From: Harryflintia acetispora
GTDB lineage: Bacteria; Bacillota; Clostridia; Oscillospirales; Ruminococcaceae
Direction of reading: 5' to 3'
DNA length: 64,000 nt
Assembly (NCBI GenBank): GCA_004340125.1
Contig: SLUK01000003.1
Coordinates: 124,001-188,000, forward strand
Shown in pieces: positions 56,286-64,000 of the stretch; position 1 is the stretch's first letter; each line of letters starts with the position of its first letter. The position numbers and the translations under genes were made by a program. Below the pieces are notes generated by a model, which did no database searches, was not told where the DNA came from, and was given only the letters and a program-made list of their open reading frames with translations.

Positions 56286-56951
56286 CTATAAATGCAGCCG
56301 TTTTTTGACCTCCATGCGCATGCGCTCGCCCTCAAAGAGCAGCAGGGCGCACAGGGAAAGAAGGCTCACCGCCACGCAGATCACCGAAGGGTAGAATACC
56401 CGCAGCCAGCCCAGCAGCAGAAAGAGCAGCGGCACGATCCCGAACAGGGCGTCGATCACCAGATAGATCATATAGTCCTCCACCCGCAGGTGCAAAAGTT
56501 TTGCGAGCAGGGCCATCGCCAGCATGGCGAAGACGCACAGGGTGGGCACCACATAGTCGAGCGACCAGCCGTGCCAGCCGGTGCACAGGTCCCACAGCGC
56601 CGCCAGGGAAGAGAGGATGGCCACCTGCCAGAGGAGCCCCTTGGTCGGGCTGCCGCGCTTGTTGAGCGCGATCCCCAGGCTCAGCCACATCGACCCGAGC
56701 CCCGCCAGCACATAGAGCGACCAGGGCCCGCCCTGCCAAAGCAGCACGTTGATCGCCCCGCAGATCACCGCGGCCGCCGCCGACAGGAAGAGCAGCAGCC
56801 GCCAGAAAAGGTGATAAGGCCGCGGTGGCATGGCGAGCAAAGGGAAGGGCTCCTCCCGCTCGTCCCCGCCGCCGGAGAGCGGCCCCTGGCAGAGCGGGCA
56901 ATGGCGGCGTTCGCCGCGGATATAAACCTTGCAGGCTTCACAGTATTGCAT
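56286..56951 (-). CDS. DUF6320-like membrane protein with N-terminal zinc ribbon
   Basis: 221 residues. A zinc ribbon at the very start (YCEACKVYIRGERRHCPLCQGPL, four Cys) and then about six to seven membrane helices. A charged tail EGERMRMEVKKRLHL ends it. The combination fits DUF6320. Third gene of the esterase-acyltransferase operon (11 bp after the acyltransferase stop). Function unknown; it may hold the enzymes at the membrane. Confidence 0.78.
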   Translation of the reverse strand: MQYCEACKVYIRGERRHCPLCQGPLSGGGDEREEPFPLLAMPPRPYHLFWRLLLFLSAAAAVICGAINVLLWQGGPWSLYVLAGLGSMWLSLGIALNKRGSPTKGLLWQVAILSSLAALWDLCTGWHGWSLDYVVPTLCVFAMLAMALLAKLLHLRVEDYMIYLVIDALFGIVPLLFLLLGWLRVFYPSVICVAVSLLSLCALLLFEGERMRMEVKKRLHL

Positions 56952-56962
56952 AACATTCCCTC

Positions 56963-58234
56963 CTACTGCCCGTCGAGCTGGTTGGTGGTGATTTCAATGT
57001 CGATCCCAAGCTGCGCCAGCCGGCGGAAGAAGCGCCGCTGCACGTCCACGCCGGCAAAGGTGCTGCTGAAGCTGAGCACCAGCCTATCCCCGAAGGAGCA
57101 CAGGCAGAGCTGCAGGCGGTTGGTGCTGGTGAACACGTCGAAGAGCCGGATATACTCCTCCATCCCCGCGGGCATGGAGATGCGTCCCACGTTTGAGAGC
57201 GCGGCGGTGATCCCCCGCTCGCTCAGGCGGTTGGCGATGCGCAGGCTCACATCCTTGAAGGCGAGGGGCACCGCCCGGGCAATCAGATTGTGCTCGAGCG
57301 CGGCCAGCTCATTCATCCGTAGCGCCAGCCGCTCGGCGGTCAGCTCCCGCTTAAAGTAGCCGCCCACATGGGAGAGGATGTCCTCGAAGGTTCCCGGCTG
57401 CTTTTTGAAGTTGTAGCCGACGTTGAAGATGCCGAAGAAATTGCGCGCCGAGGCGGAGGGGAAGTAGCTGCGCAGGTTGACCGGCACGGTGAGCACCACC
57501 GGGCGGCCCTCCTCGCGCAGGGGCATCTCCCCATGGATCGCTTCGATCAGCACGGCGGCGAGCAGCACCGTCAGGGTGGCGCCGCAGCTGTGCGCCACCT
57601 TGAGCACCGAGGAAGCGCTCATTACGCCCGAGACCACCTTCAGGCGGTAGTCCTCGGTCTTCTCGCCGCGCAGGCGGAAGGCGTGAGGTGCCGGGTCCTT
57701 GCGGTAACGCTTGGCGCCGCCGTAATATTTTTGGAAGCTGTCGTCCATCTTCTGGGTGCCCGAGGCGTCGTAATCGAGCGGCGGCATCCCCTCGGGGAAG
57801 CGCTCGGGGTGCCGCAGCACGAGGTAGCGGGCCACCAGGGTGCGCAAAAATTGCAGCGCGCCGGTCCCATCCGAGAGGGCGTGGTAGACCTCCAGGCTGA
57901 TCCGGCGCTTGTAGCAGGTCACCTCGAAGAGCAGCCCCTTGCGGTTCCCGTCGTAGAGCGGGCTGCAGGGGGGCTTACATTCCAGATGGACGGTCGGGCG
58001 CAGGTTGCTGCGCTCGAAGTAGTACCAGAACATCCCCTTTTTGATCACCGACAGGTAGAGGGGGAAGTCCTCCACCGTCCGGTCCAGCGCCTGCTGCAGC
58101 AGGGCGGGATCCACCTCTTCCGAGAGCTCGCACGCGAAGCGGAAGACCTTGGTGTCCTCCCGGTCCGAGGTGGGCGGGAATATTTTGGCGGCGTTGTCGA
58201 GCCTGCTCCAGGGCGCGGGCTGATGGCTCTTCAC
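56963..58234 (-). CDS. Condensation-fold acyltransferase (alcohol acetyltransferase-like)
   Basis: About 423 residues; GTG 58234 overlaps the previous stop (GTGA), while GTG 58240 is the alternative. The catalytic HxxxDG motif is YHALSDGTGALQFL (about residue 155). Other marks are PPLDYDASGTQKMDD, LTVPVNLRSYFPSASARNFFG and ALSNVGRISMP, as in WES/PapA/BAHD-like acyltransferases. It would transfer an acyl group to an alcohol or amine. The long upstream extension of the frame lies in the esterase gene and is not coding. Confidence 0.82.
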   Translation of the reverse strand: MKSHQPAPWSRLDNAAKIFPPTSDREDTKVFRFACELSEEVDPALLQQALDRTVEDFPLYLSVIKKGMFWYYFERSNLRPTVHLECKPPCSPLYDGNRKGLLFEVTCYKRRISLEVYHALSDGTGALQFLRTLVARYLVLRHPERFPEGMPPLDYDASGTQKMDDSFQKYYGGAKRYRKDPAPHAFRLRGEKTEDYRLKVVSGVMSASSVLKVAHSCGATLTVLLAAVLIEAIHGEMPLREEGRPVVLTVPVNLRSYFPSASARNFFGIFNVGYNFKKQPGTFEDILSHVGGYFKRELTAERLALRMNELAALEHNLIARAVPLAFKDVSLRIANRLSERGITAALSNVGRISMPAGMEEYIRLFDVFTSTNRLQLCLCSFGDRLVLSFSSTFAGVDVQRRFFRRLAQLGIDIEITTNQLDGQ

Positions 58235-59169
58235 TCGCACAGCGCCTCCCCATTGAGAAAATGATTGACCATCACGTAGCTGCGCCTGACCTGTACGAAG
58301 GTGGGCGGCAGCGAAAGAAAGCCGTGCAGCGCGTCGGGCATGCGGTGGATCAGGGCCTCGTTGCCCGCCTCGCGCAGCCGCCTGCCATAGGCCTCGCCCT
58401 CGTCGCGCAGCGGGTCGTATTCGGCGGTGATGATCAGGGTGTCCGGCTGATGGGAGAGGTCCTTTGCCATCAGCGGCGCGAAATAAGGGTTGCACAAATC
58501 CTTTGGATCGGACATATATAAGTCGATGAAGTCGCAGACCCGCTTGGAGGTCAGCAAATAATCCGTCCCGTTCTCACGCACCGAGGGGAAGGGGGAGGTC
58601 TCGCTATGGTCGTAATAGGTGGCGGGATAAAAAAGGATCTGCCGCTTTGGGCTAAATTCGCCGCTTGCGCGCGCCATCAGGGAGACGACGGCCGAAAGGT
58701 TGCCCCCCGCGCTGTCCCCGATCAGGGTGATGTCCTGAGGCTGCACGCCCAGCAGAGAGGGATCTGAAAACACTTCCCGCGCCACGGCGTAGCAGTCCTC
58801 GGGCGCCGCGGGGAACTTATACTCGGGCGCCAGGCGGTAGTCCACCGATACGACGATGTGGGAGGTGAGGCGCGCCATGGTGGCGCAGACCCGGTCGTAG
58901 CTGTCGATGTTCCCGGTCACCCATCCGCCGCCGTGGAAAAAGAGGAGCATGCGCCGCCGGGGCGGATCGTTGGGAGGATTGAAGATCCGAACAGGCACCT
59001 CGTGGTCGCCGCAGGGGACCTTGTGATCCCAAATGCGGTAGGAGAGCTTGCTCACTCTCAGCGAGGTGGCGCTAATCACCTGCCGCTCGAGCTTATAATT
59101 TTTCTTGACGTCCAGGTCCGGGTAGGAAAGCGCCTTGAGCGCGGCGCGCATAGCTTTGTTGATTGCCAT
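58231..59169 (-). CDS. Alpha/beta hydrolase, hormone-sensitive-lipase type
   Basis: 312 residues. Oxyanion motif FFHGGGWVTGN (about 77-87), nucleophile GDSAGGNLSAV (Ser about 153), acid Asp in EYDPLRDEGEAYG and catalytic His in MPDALHGF. No signal peptide. HSL-type enzymes hydrolyse short esters. First gene of an operon with an acyltransferase, so it may remove or recycle acyl groups. Confidence 0.9.
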   Translation of the reverse strand: MAINKAMRAALKALSYPDLDVKKNYKLERQVISATSLRVSKLSYRIWDHKVPCGDHEVPVRIFNPPNDPPRRRMLLFFHGGGWVTGNIDSYDRVCATMARLTSHIVVSVDYRLAPEYKFPAAPEDCYAVAREVFSDPSLLGVQPQDITLIGDSAGGNLSAVVSLMARASGEFSPKRQILFYPATYYDHSETSPFPSVRENGTDYLLTSKRVCDFIDLYMSDPKDLCNPYFAPLMAKDLSHQPDTLIITAEYDPLRDEGEAYGRRLREAGNEALIHRMPDALHGFLSLPPTFVQVRRSYVMVNHFLNGEALCE

Positions 59170-59256
59170 TTTTTCTTTCCGCCTCTCGGTTGATTCGGAT
59201 TGGGGATGTTATGATTGGCCATCGCCTCAGGCGTGCCATGAAAATGATATATAATT

Positions 59257-59262
59257 ATTATA
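59257..59262 (-). promoter_or_regulatory. Extended -10 promoter of the hydrolase operon
   Basis: Minus strand TATGCTATAAT; a poor -35 (TTCTAT) 17 bp upstream. About 90 bases of leader. Confidence 0.55.
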
Positions 59263-59284
59263 GCATAACCCGTATCCAAATAGA

Positions 59285-59306
59285 AACCCCCGGCACGCCG
59301 GAGGTT
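59285..59306 (-). terminator. Terminator of the reductase-PHP-acetyltransferase operon
   Basis: Minus strand AACCTCCGGC-GT-GCCGGGGGTT followed by TCTATTT, 46 bp after the acetyltransferase stop. Confidence 0.7.
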
Positions 59307-59351
59307 CCCCTTATAAGAAAGCCGCCGGACCATACCGGCCCGGCAGAAAAG

Positions 59352-59867
59352 CTACCGGGACTGCGAAAGCCCGGATTCATATCCATATTCGCGCAATACT
59401 ACATCGTCGAAGCTCTCTTCATAGATTCCGCCGGCCCGGCAAAATCCGTTTTTTTCGTATAGGCGGATCGCCGGCAGGTTGACGTCCACGACCAGGAGCC
59501 TTAAAAAATCAGCATCCATTTCCCTGGCCAGCGCCATGGCGTACCGCAGCGCCGCGCTGCCGACGCCTTGCCTCATGCAGTCCACGTTGACGCCGAAACG
59601 GTCGAGATAGAGCGCCTTGCCCCGCGGGTCTTCCCATTTCAAATGGGCTCCGCCGCTGTTTGACGGGCACAGGGCAAACGAGGCCATGATGTCCCGGCCC
59701 CGCGTCAAAAGATACAGGCGGCCTTTTTTGATGTCCTCCTCAAAGAACGCACAGGGGTAGACCTCGTCCCATATTTGTATATGCTCCCGGTTCATCTTGC
59801 CGATAATTTTTTTGTATACTGTTTTGAGCTGTGTTAGGTCATCCATCCCGGCCAAACGTAGATGCAT
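59352..59867 (-). CDS. GNAT-family N-acetyltransferase
   Basis: 171 residues; ATG 59867 with AAGGAGAA upstream. Acetyl-CoA site: LDRFGVNVDCMRQGVGSAALRYAM (about 92-115, the V-x-x-x-x-R-Q-G-x-G form), then ADFLRLLVVDVNLPAIRLYEKNGF. Acceptor unknown. Third gene after the aldo-keto reductase and PHP genes, 50 bp behind the PHP stop. Confidence 0.88.
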   Translation of the reverse strand: MHLRLAGMDDLTQLKTVYKKIIGKMNREHIQIWDEVYPCAFFEEDIKKGRLYLLTRGRDIMASFALCPSNSGGAHLKWEDPRGKALYLDRFGVNVDCMRQGVGSAALRYAMALAREMDADFLRLLVVDVNLPAIRLYEKNGFCRAGGIYEESFDDVVLREYGYESGLSQSR

Positions 59868-59917
59868 AATGTTCTCCTTATTCTTCACTGGGAAGGTGTG
59901 TTGCAAGCCTCCTGGCC

Positions 59918-60889
59918 TCAAACCCCGAGCTCATCGGCAAAATAGGCGCGGCTGCAGGCGTGCAGGCCCCTGCCGTCCCGGCAGTCCACCCGGATATATG
60001 CATCCCGGCCGCTGAGCTCAAAGCAGGCCCCGGTGATGGTCTCGTCGGGCCGGGCAAGCGCCTTGTAGGTATTTCGGCCGTCGGTGACAACGAATATTTT
60101 TTCGATGGGCGAGCAGGAGATGTGCAGACGGCTTCCTTCGAGCCAGAGCGCATTGATCTCGGGCCCCATCGAGGAATAATAGTCCCCCGCCTTCAGCGCC
60201 TCGATGATGGCGCGGTAGCTGAGACAAGGGGCCTTGATCATGGTGAATCCCCCGAAGGAGTCGCACAGCGGGTCGCCGAAGGGGAAGGCGTTGTGATTGT
60301 CGTCGGTCATCAGGCAGCCGATGTGCTGGCCCGCGCGCAGCAGCTCGTCATAGGCCTGCGGGTTGTAGCCGTAGAGCCCGTCGTGCTCGCAGCCGTGGTT
60401 GTAGATTTCCATCGCGAACAGGCCGCGCAGGTTTTTATAGTCCTCCACCGTCTGCAGCGACCAGTAGGGATGGTTGTAGCAACAGAGGAATCCCAGCTCG
60501 TTCATCCTGGCGATAAAATCGTTGATGTAACCGACATCCTGATAGCGGTGCCCGGGCAGCAGGTTCTTCTGTTTCTCCCCGGTGTTTTGATCCGGGTCGG
60601 TGTCGTAAAAGTTGAGATGGTAGGTCTTGCAGTGGTCATGATCGCTCATCCAGTCGTATTCGTCGATGTTGATCTCATACGCGGCCAGTGCCAGAAAATC
60701 CTCGTCGCTCAGCGCGCGGTGGTCCTCGTACCGCCGGTGGTCGGTATAGGCGAGCACCGAATATCCCCGGCTTTTATAGGCCTCCTTGAGCTCCCCGATT
60801 GTGAGCGCGCCGTCGGAGAGGGTGGAGTGGCAATGCAGGTTGGCCTTATAGAACCGCCCACCCTCGGGCAGCAGAAAACGTTTTTCCAT
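59918..60889 (-). CDS. PHP-domain metal-dependent phosphoesterase
   Basis: 323 residues. PHP motifs in order: NLHCHSTLSDGALTIGEL (motif I), SVLAYTDHRRYED (II), LAAYEINIDEYDW (III), CCYNHPYWSLQ (His), AMEIYNHGCEH and CLMTDDNHNAF (Asp-His). These provide the trinuclear metal site. C-terminal beta domain (about 240-323) is extra. Probable role is hydrolysis of a phosphate ester. Ribosome site AGGAAC. Starts 30 bp after the aldo-keto reductase stop. Confidence 0.88.
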   Translation of the reverse strand: MEKRFLLPEGGRFYKANLHCHSTLSDGALTIGELKEAYKSRGYSVLAYTDHRRYEDHRALSDEDFLALAAYEINIDEYDWMSDHDHCKTYHLNFYDTDPDQNTGEKQKNLLPGHRYQDVGYINDFIARMNELGFLCCYNHPYWSLQTVEDYKNLRGLFAMEIYNHGCEHDGLYGYNPQAYDELLRAGQHIGCLMTDDNHNAFPFGDPLCDSFGGFTMIKAPCLSYRAIIEALKAGDYYSSMGPEINALWLEGSRLHISCSPIEKIFVVTDGRNTYKALARPDETITGACFELSGRDAYIRVDCRDGRGLHACSRAYFADELGV

Positions 60890-60919
60890 GATAGATCGTT
60901 CCTTTCCCGGAAATTCAGC

Positions 60920-62074
60920 CTAGAAGCCGAAAATTTCCTTTGCCTGTTCCATGCGCTCGATGACCGGCACCGAGAAGGGGCAGTTGCCCTCGCAGCTGCC
61001 ACAGGCGATACAGTCCTGGGCGTGCCGTTCCAGCGCCCCGTAATGCGCGCGCACCGTGTCCGGCACCTCTTTTGCGCTCTGCGCCAGGTCGAGGAACTTT
61101 TGCACCTGGGCGATGTCGATATGCGACGGGCAGGGCAGACAGTGATTGCAGTACATGCACCGGCCCTTCATCGAATATTTCGGGGTGGAGGAGAGGATGA
61201 GGGAATAGTCCCGCTCCCGCTCGCCCGCCGTCTCGTAGGCGGCGCTGCTCTTGACCTCCTGCGCGGTCTTGGCCCCGGCTAAGACACTGCAGACCGCCGG
61301 ACGGGTGAGCGCGTAATGGATGCACTGCGCCGGGGTGAGCGCGACCCCGAAGGGGGACATTTCGGCGCTGAGCAGCGAGCCGGCCGCCATGCCCTTCATC
61401 ACGGTGATGGCGGTTCCATGCCGCTCACAGGTGCGGTAGAGCTCCTCGCGCACCGGGTTGATCCCGCACAGCCCCTCCTTTTGATACGAGGCGGGGACGA
61501 AGAGGTCGTCGATCAGAGTGTCCTCGGGCAGCAGGTCATAAGCGGGGTTGAGGCTGAACATCAGCACGTCCAGCCATCCGGTCTCCACCGCGCGCGTGGC
61601 GCTCTGCGGGTCGTGCGAGCTCATCCCGATCGCGCGGATCACCCCCTTGGCCTTGAGCTGTTGGGCATAGTCCATCAGCCCGCCCGGGGCGAAGACCCGC
61701 TCGAAGTCCTCGGCGGTGTCCACAAAGTGGAGCATCCCGATGTCTATGTAGTCGGTCCCCAGCCGCTCGAGCAGATCGAAGAAGAACCGCTCACAGAGCG
61801 CGAGGTCCCGGGTGCGCTCGTATTGCCCGTTTATCCAGGCGGCTCCGATGTGTCCCTGGATCAGCACCTGTTCCCGCCGCCCCTTGAGAGCGCGCCCCAG
61901 GTTCAGGCGCACCTGCGGCTCGGACATGAAGACGTCAAAAATGTTGATCCCACATTCCAGCGCGGCGTCCACAACCTCCTTGACCTGGCTGTAGGGCAGG
62001 CCCTGCAAATGCTCGCACCCCAGCCCGACCTCGCTCGCTTGCATGCCGGTTCGGCCAAGTGTCCGGTAATTCAT
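60920..62074 (-). CDS. Aldo/keto reductase with C-terminal ferredoxin-type Fe-S domain
   Basis: 384 residues; ATG 62074 has GAGGAGGAG upstream. AKR barrel: NYRTLGRTGMQASEVGLGCEHL, GINIFDVFMS, YIDIGMLHFVD, IRAIGMSSHDPQ. The C-terminus adds CMYCNHCLPCPSHIDIA and CIACGSCEGNCPF, two Cys-rich segments for [4Fe-4S] clusters. This fused type is frequent in anaerobes and may use ferredoxin. First gene of a three-gene operon. Confidence 0.92.
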   Translation of the reverse strand: MNYRTLGRTGMQASEVGLGCEHLQGLPYSQVKEVVDAALECGINIFDVFMSEPQVRLNLGRALKGRREQVLIQGHIGAAWINGQYERTRDLALCERFFFDLLERLGTDYIDIGMLHFVDTAEDFERVFAPGGLMDYAQQLKAKGVIRAIGMSSHDPQSATRAVETGWLDVLMFSLNPAYDLLPEDTLIDDLFVPASYQKEGLCGINPVREELYRTCERHGTAITVMKGMAAGSLLSAEMSPFGVALTPAQCIHYALTRPAVCSVLAGAKTAQEVKSSAAYETAGERERDYSLILSSTPKYSMKGRCMYCNHCLPCPSHIDIAQVQKFLDLAQSAKEVPDTVRAHYGALERHAQDCIACGSCEGNCPFSVPVIERMEQAKEIFGF

Positions 62075-62105
62075 ATGCTCTCCTCCTCGTTGTCTTTTTG
62101 CTTTC

Positions 62106-62133
62106 ATTCTAGCACAAAGCCGCCGCCTTTCAA
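62106..62133 (-). promoter_or_regulatory. Promoter of the aldo-keto reductase operon
   Basis: Minus strand TTGAAA (62128-62133), 16 bp, TAGAAT (62106-62111). Confidence 0.6.
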
Positions 62134-62158
62134 GCGAAAAGTTCTGCGGTGCATAGGC

Positions 62159-63247
62159 CTATTTTGCGGTTCCCCGCCAGAGGTGGACCAGGAAATCCTG
62201 TACGTTGGTCACGATCGAGGTGACCGCCAAACTTCCGCGGTCGCGCAGCTTGTTGGTGACGAATTCCGAAATGTCCACGCAATAGAGGAAGACCGGGCGC
62301 ACCTGCCCGTCGATCACCCGGAAGGAGGGGGTCATGTTTCCGGTGGCGATGGTGTGCAGCTGGGTGGCCAGGCAGATGACGGTGGTCGCCTGCCGGATGT
62401 AGGAGCGCATGCGGTCCTGCGCGTCGTAGACGTTGCCGATCACCTCGGGCAGCGGCCCGTCGTCCCGGATGGAGCCGGCCAATACGAGGGGCACCTCGTT
62501 CCTGACGCAGGAATTTACGATCCCGTCCTTGACGCCATAGGTTTCGATGAACCGCGGGATCGAGCCGCAGCCGCGCACCTTGTTGATCACGTCGATGTGG
62601 TTGTAATGGCCGTTCGGCATAGGCTGCTGGGTGTAAACGTCCTGCCCCAGCGCGGTGCGCAGGAGTGCTGCCTCCAGGTCGTGGGTGGCCAGCGCGTTGC
62701 CCGCCATCACGACGTTCGCAAAGCCGTTTTCAATCAGCCCGGACATCGCCGCGCGCGCGTCGGCGTCGAAGGAGCAGGCCGGGCCGAGCACCCAGGCGAT
62801 GAAGCCGTGTTCCCGCTCGTATTTCAGCAGCTCATAAAGCGAGTCGTAATCCTTGGAGAAGGCCGTTTCGCGCGAGCGCCCGGTGCGGAAGGCGAAGGAG
62901 CCGTCCGACGCTCCCGCTTTCGAGAAGCCGTCGTAATGGACGTAGATTCCTTCCGAGCCGTCCTCGGTGCGCCCGAGGATGACCTCGTCCCCGCCCCTAA
63001 GATTGCGGAATTCCTTGGTGGCGATCCCGCCGCCCGGCTCCAGTACGGCGACGCAATCCATCCGGCTCTCCCCGGCGAGCATCCATGTCCCGCCGAGCTT
63101 AAAATACTCGGGATAGATACTCGTCGCGTGGTAATTCTCCGGCGCCACCCCGTCCCGGGGCGCCGGAGCGCTTTTGGCGCAGGGGGCGCCGGTAAAGGCC
63201 GGCTTGGAAAAGTCGGGCGCTTGATAGGTTGGCATTTGAAAGCTCAT
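62159..63247 (-). CDS. TIGR00300-like protein (ornithine cyclodeaminase / LOR-SDH-type domain)
   Basis: 362 residues from ATG 63247 (CAGGAGGA upstream). Phrases shared with the archaeal and cyanobacterial ornithine cyclodeaminase domain (AgrE/ArgZ C-terminus): GHYNHIDVINKVRGCGSI, VLAGSIRDDGPLPEVIGN, and a NAD-site GLIENGFANVVMAGNALATHD. Such enzymes convert ornithine to proline with NAD. The arginine-dihydrolase half of AgrE is absent, and the first 75 residues are unlike it. The substrate is therefore inferred only. Confidence 0.75.
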   Translation of the reverse strand: MSFQMPTYQAPDFSKPAFTGAPCAKSAPAPRDGVAPENYHATSIYPEYFKLGGTWMLAGESRMDCVAVLEPGGGIATKEFRNLRGGDEVILGRTEDGSEGIYVHYDGFSKAGASDGSFAFRTGRSRETAFSKDYDSLYELLKYEREHGFIAWVLGPACSFDADARAAMSGLIENGFANVVMAGNALATHDLEAALLRTALGQDVYTQQPMPNGHYNHIDVINKVRGCGSIPRFIETYGVKDGIVNSCVRNEVPLVLAGSIRDDGPLPEVIGNVYDAQDRMRSYIRQATTVICLATQLHTIATGNMTPSFRVIDGQVRPVFLYCVDISEFVTNKLRDRGSLAVTSIVTNVQDFLVHLWRGTAK

Positions 63248-63293
63248 GGATAAGTCCTCCTGTCTTGATGGCGTCTCGATATCTACTGGAAAT

Positions 63294-63299
63294 ATTATA
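63294..63299 (-). promoter_or_regulatory. Extended -10 promoter of the TIGR00300-like gene
   Basis: Minus strand TATGCTATAAT, 47 bases before the start codon. The rest of 63300-63611 (about 310 bases) has no gene; a plus-strand TATGCT at 63551-63556 could be the -10 of the next gene, without a clear -35. Confidence 0.55.
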
Positions 63300-63611
63300 G
63301 CATACTTGTCTTGCCGGTGCATCCCAGCCTTCCGGCGGAACAGCAAAAAGTGTATGAATTTTCTGTGAAATGCATCCAGAGGACTTGTATTCTTACCATA
63401 CATGGATTAGAATGGAAGAGCATATAGAGAATATCAGCGGTGGATCAGAACACCGGCAGGTTTTGATTTCAAGGTTGCCGTGCGCTGGAAGGATCGAAGC
63501 CTTATGGGTACCTTGGTCTTTGGCTTCCTTTAAGGTTTTTTAGAGAATTCTATGCTAGGATGATTTTGGAATCAGGCAAACAATCATTTTACTAAGAGGA
63601 AGGAAAGAAAA

Positions 63612-64000
63612 ATGAAAAGTCTCAGTAGCAAACTCATGGCTTTGGTTCTCGCTCTCTCCATGCTGATGGGAACCGTAGTGGTGGCGTCTGCGGCCAGCTC
63701 CACCGATTACAGCGTCAAGGTTGAGGACAACAAGGTGTCGTTCATTCAGAACGGTAAGACGATCGGCACCTACAACTCGAAGGACGCAAAGCTCAAGCTC
63801 GTCACCGATAAGGACGGCGACCTTCTGGTCTGCTTCTATGATGCAAACAACAACTATAAGAGAATCACCCTCGGCAAGCAGACCTCCCTCTCGCTGAGCG
63901 GCTCGATGACCTCCCTGACGCTGGACAAGTCGCTCAACGATAGCCTGAGCTTCTCCGTCTCGGCGTCGGTCGGCACCATGTCCGTGGCCTCTAAAAACAG
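63612..64000 (+). CDS. Secreted beta-rich protein, 3' partial
   Basis: 129 codons are visible and the frame is open to the edge. ATG 63612 follows AGAGGAAGGAAAG. Signal peptide SLSSKLMALVLALSMLMGTVVVASAA with cleavage near AS-AA|SS. The mature part starts STDYSVKVEDNKVSFIQNGK and continues as alternating strands with Thr, Ser, Leu and Asp (LTLDKSLNDSLSFSVSASVG), suggesting a beta-solenoid or repeat surface protein. Length and domains beyond the edge are unknown. Confidence 0.75.
   Translation, partial: MKSLSSKLMALVLALSMLMGTVVVASAASSTDYSVKVEDNKVSFIQNGKTIGTYNSKDAKLKLVTDKDGDLLVCFYDANNNYKRITLGKQTSLSLSGSMTSLTLDKSLNDSLSFSVSASVGTMSVASKN

Noticed and set aside
1..64000. DGR reverse transcriptase, Avd gene or template repeat
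   Set aside because: Looked for a YxDD-type reverse transcriptase and for a second copy of the 5130-5243 segment; none was recognised. A computed search is still needed to be certain.
1..64000. CRISPR array, rRNA, tRNA or insertion sequence
   Set aside because: No regular spaced repeats, no conserved rRNA/tRNA stretches, no transposase or integrase frames were seen.

Overview
The window is about 60% G+C with Firmicutes-type signals throughout: strong AGGAGG ribosome sites, TTGACA/TATAAT or extended -10 promoters, U-rich intrinsic terminators, lipobox signal peptides, YesN/YesM-type two-component proteins and ECF vitamin/nucleoside-type transporters. Together with CcdA-TlpA fusions, a flavin-rubredoxin protein, Feo iron uptake and fructoselysine-type deglycase, this points to an anaerobic, probably gut-living member of the Clostridia (Oscillospirales-like; this is inference). 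No rRNA, tRNA, CRISPR array, transposase, integrase or reverse transcriptase was seen. Because the DNA is G+C rich, very long antisense open frames are common and were ignored.

Layout. 1-2.5 kb: heavy-metal permease (cut by the edge), Fur-type regulator, MarR regulator and TauE/SafE exporter. 2.5-4.2 kb: two related membrane proteins. 4.3-6.3 kb: an A+T-richer insert with two proteins sharing a tail-fibre-like N-terminus, one of which ends in a C-type-lectin variable region of the diversity-generating-retroelement (DGR) type. 6.4-6.8 kb: HxlR regulator. 7-16.7 kb: mglBAC galactose-type ABC importer followed by a response regulator, a YesM-type kinase and two extra sugar-binding proteins, which together look like a sugar-sensing cassette. 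16.7-17.5 kb: two small membrane proteins. 17.6-21.6 kb: feoAAB plus a Cys-rich 51-residue partner, divergent from two DtxR-family regulators; a 16-bp GTTAG...GCTAAC operator recurs at the promoters. 21.7-24 kb: isochorismatase-like hydrolase, rapZ, flavodoxin.

24-30 kb: membrane AraC regulator convergent with an LplBC-type oligosaccharide ABC importer. 30.6-33.8 kb: HAD phosphatase, alkaline-phosphatase-superfamily protein and several small unknown proteins. 33.8-37.2 kb: thiol-redox cluster (CcdA-TlpA, odd single-Cys lipoprotein, thioredoxin, rubredoxin-flavoprotein). 37.4-42.4 kb: lipoprotein, PepV-like dipeptidase, then an OPT peptide transporter with a structured leader RNA candidate, a PqqD-like protein and a membrane winged-helix protein. 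42.4-46 kb: a DNA-repair pair (DUF4130 plus radical SAM) under two SOS-like boxes, and a double-HD phosphodiesterase-like protein.

46-50 kb: uridine-phosphorylase-like enzyme with a complete ECF transporter (S, T, A, A'), probably nucleoside salvage. 50-54 kb: secreted DUF6273-type protein and a NitT/TauT-type ABC importer. 54-56 kb: GntR regulator divergent from a fructoselysine-6-phosphate-deglycase-like SIS enzyme. 56-63 kb: an esterase/acyltransferase/zinc-ribbon membrane protein operon, an operon of aldo-keto reductase, PHP phosphoesterase and acetyltransferase, and an ornithine-cyclodeaminase-type (TIGR00300-like) protein. A secreted protein runs off the right edge. The most unusual items are the DGR-type variable protein with no visible retroelement, the sensory binding-protein cassette, the degenerate tandem DtxR protein, and the OPT leader/PqqD operon.
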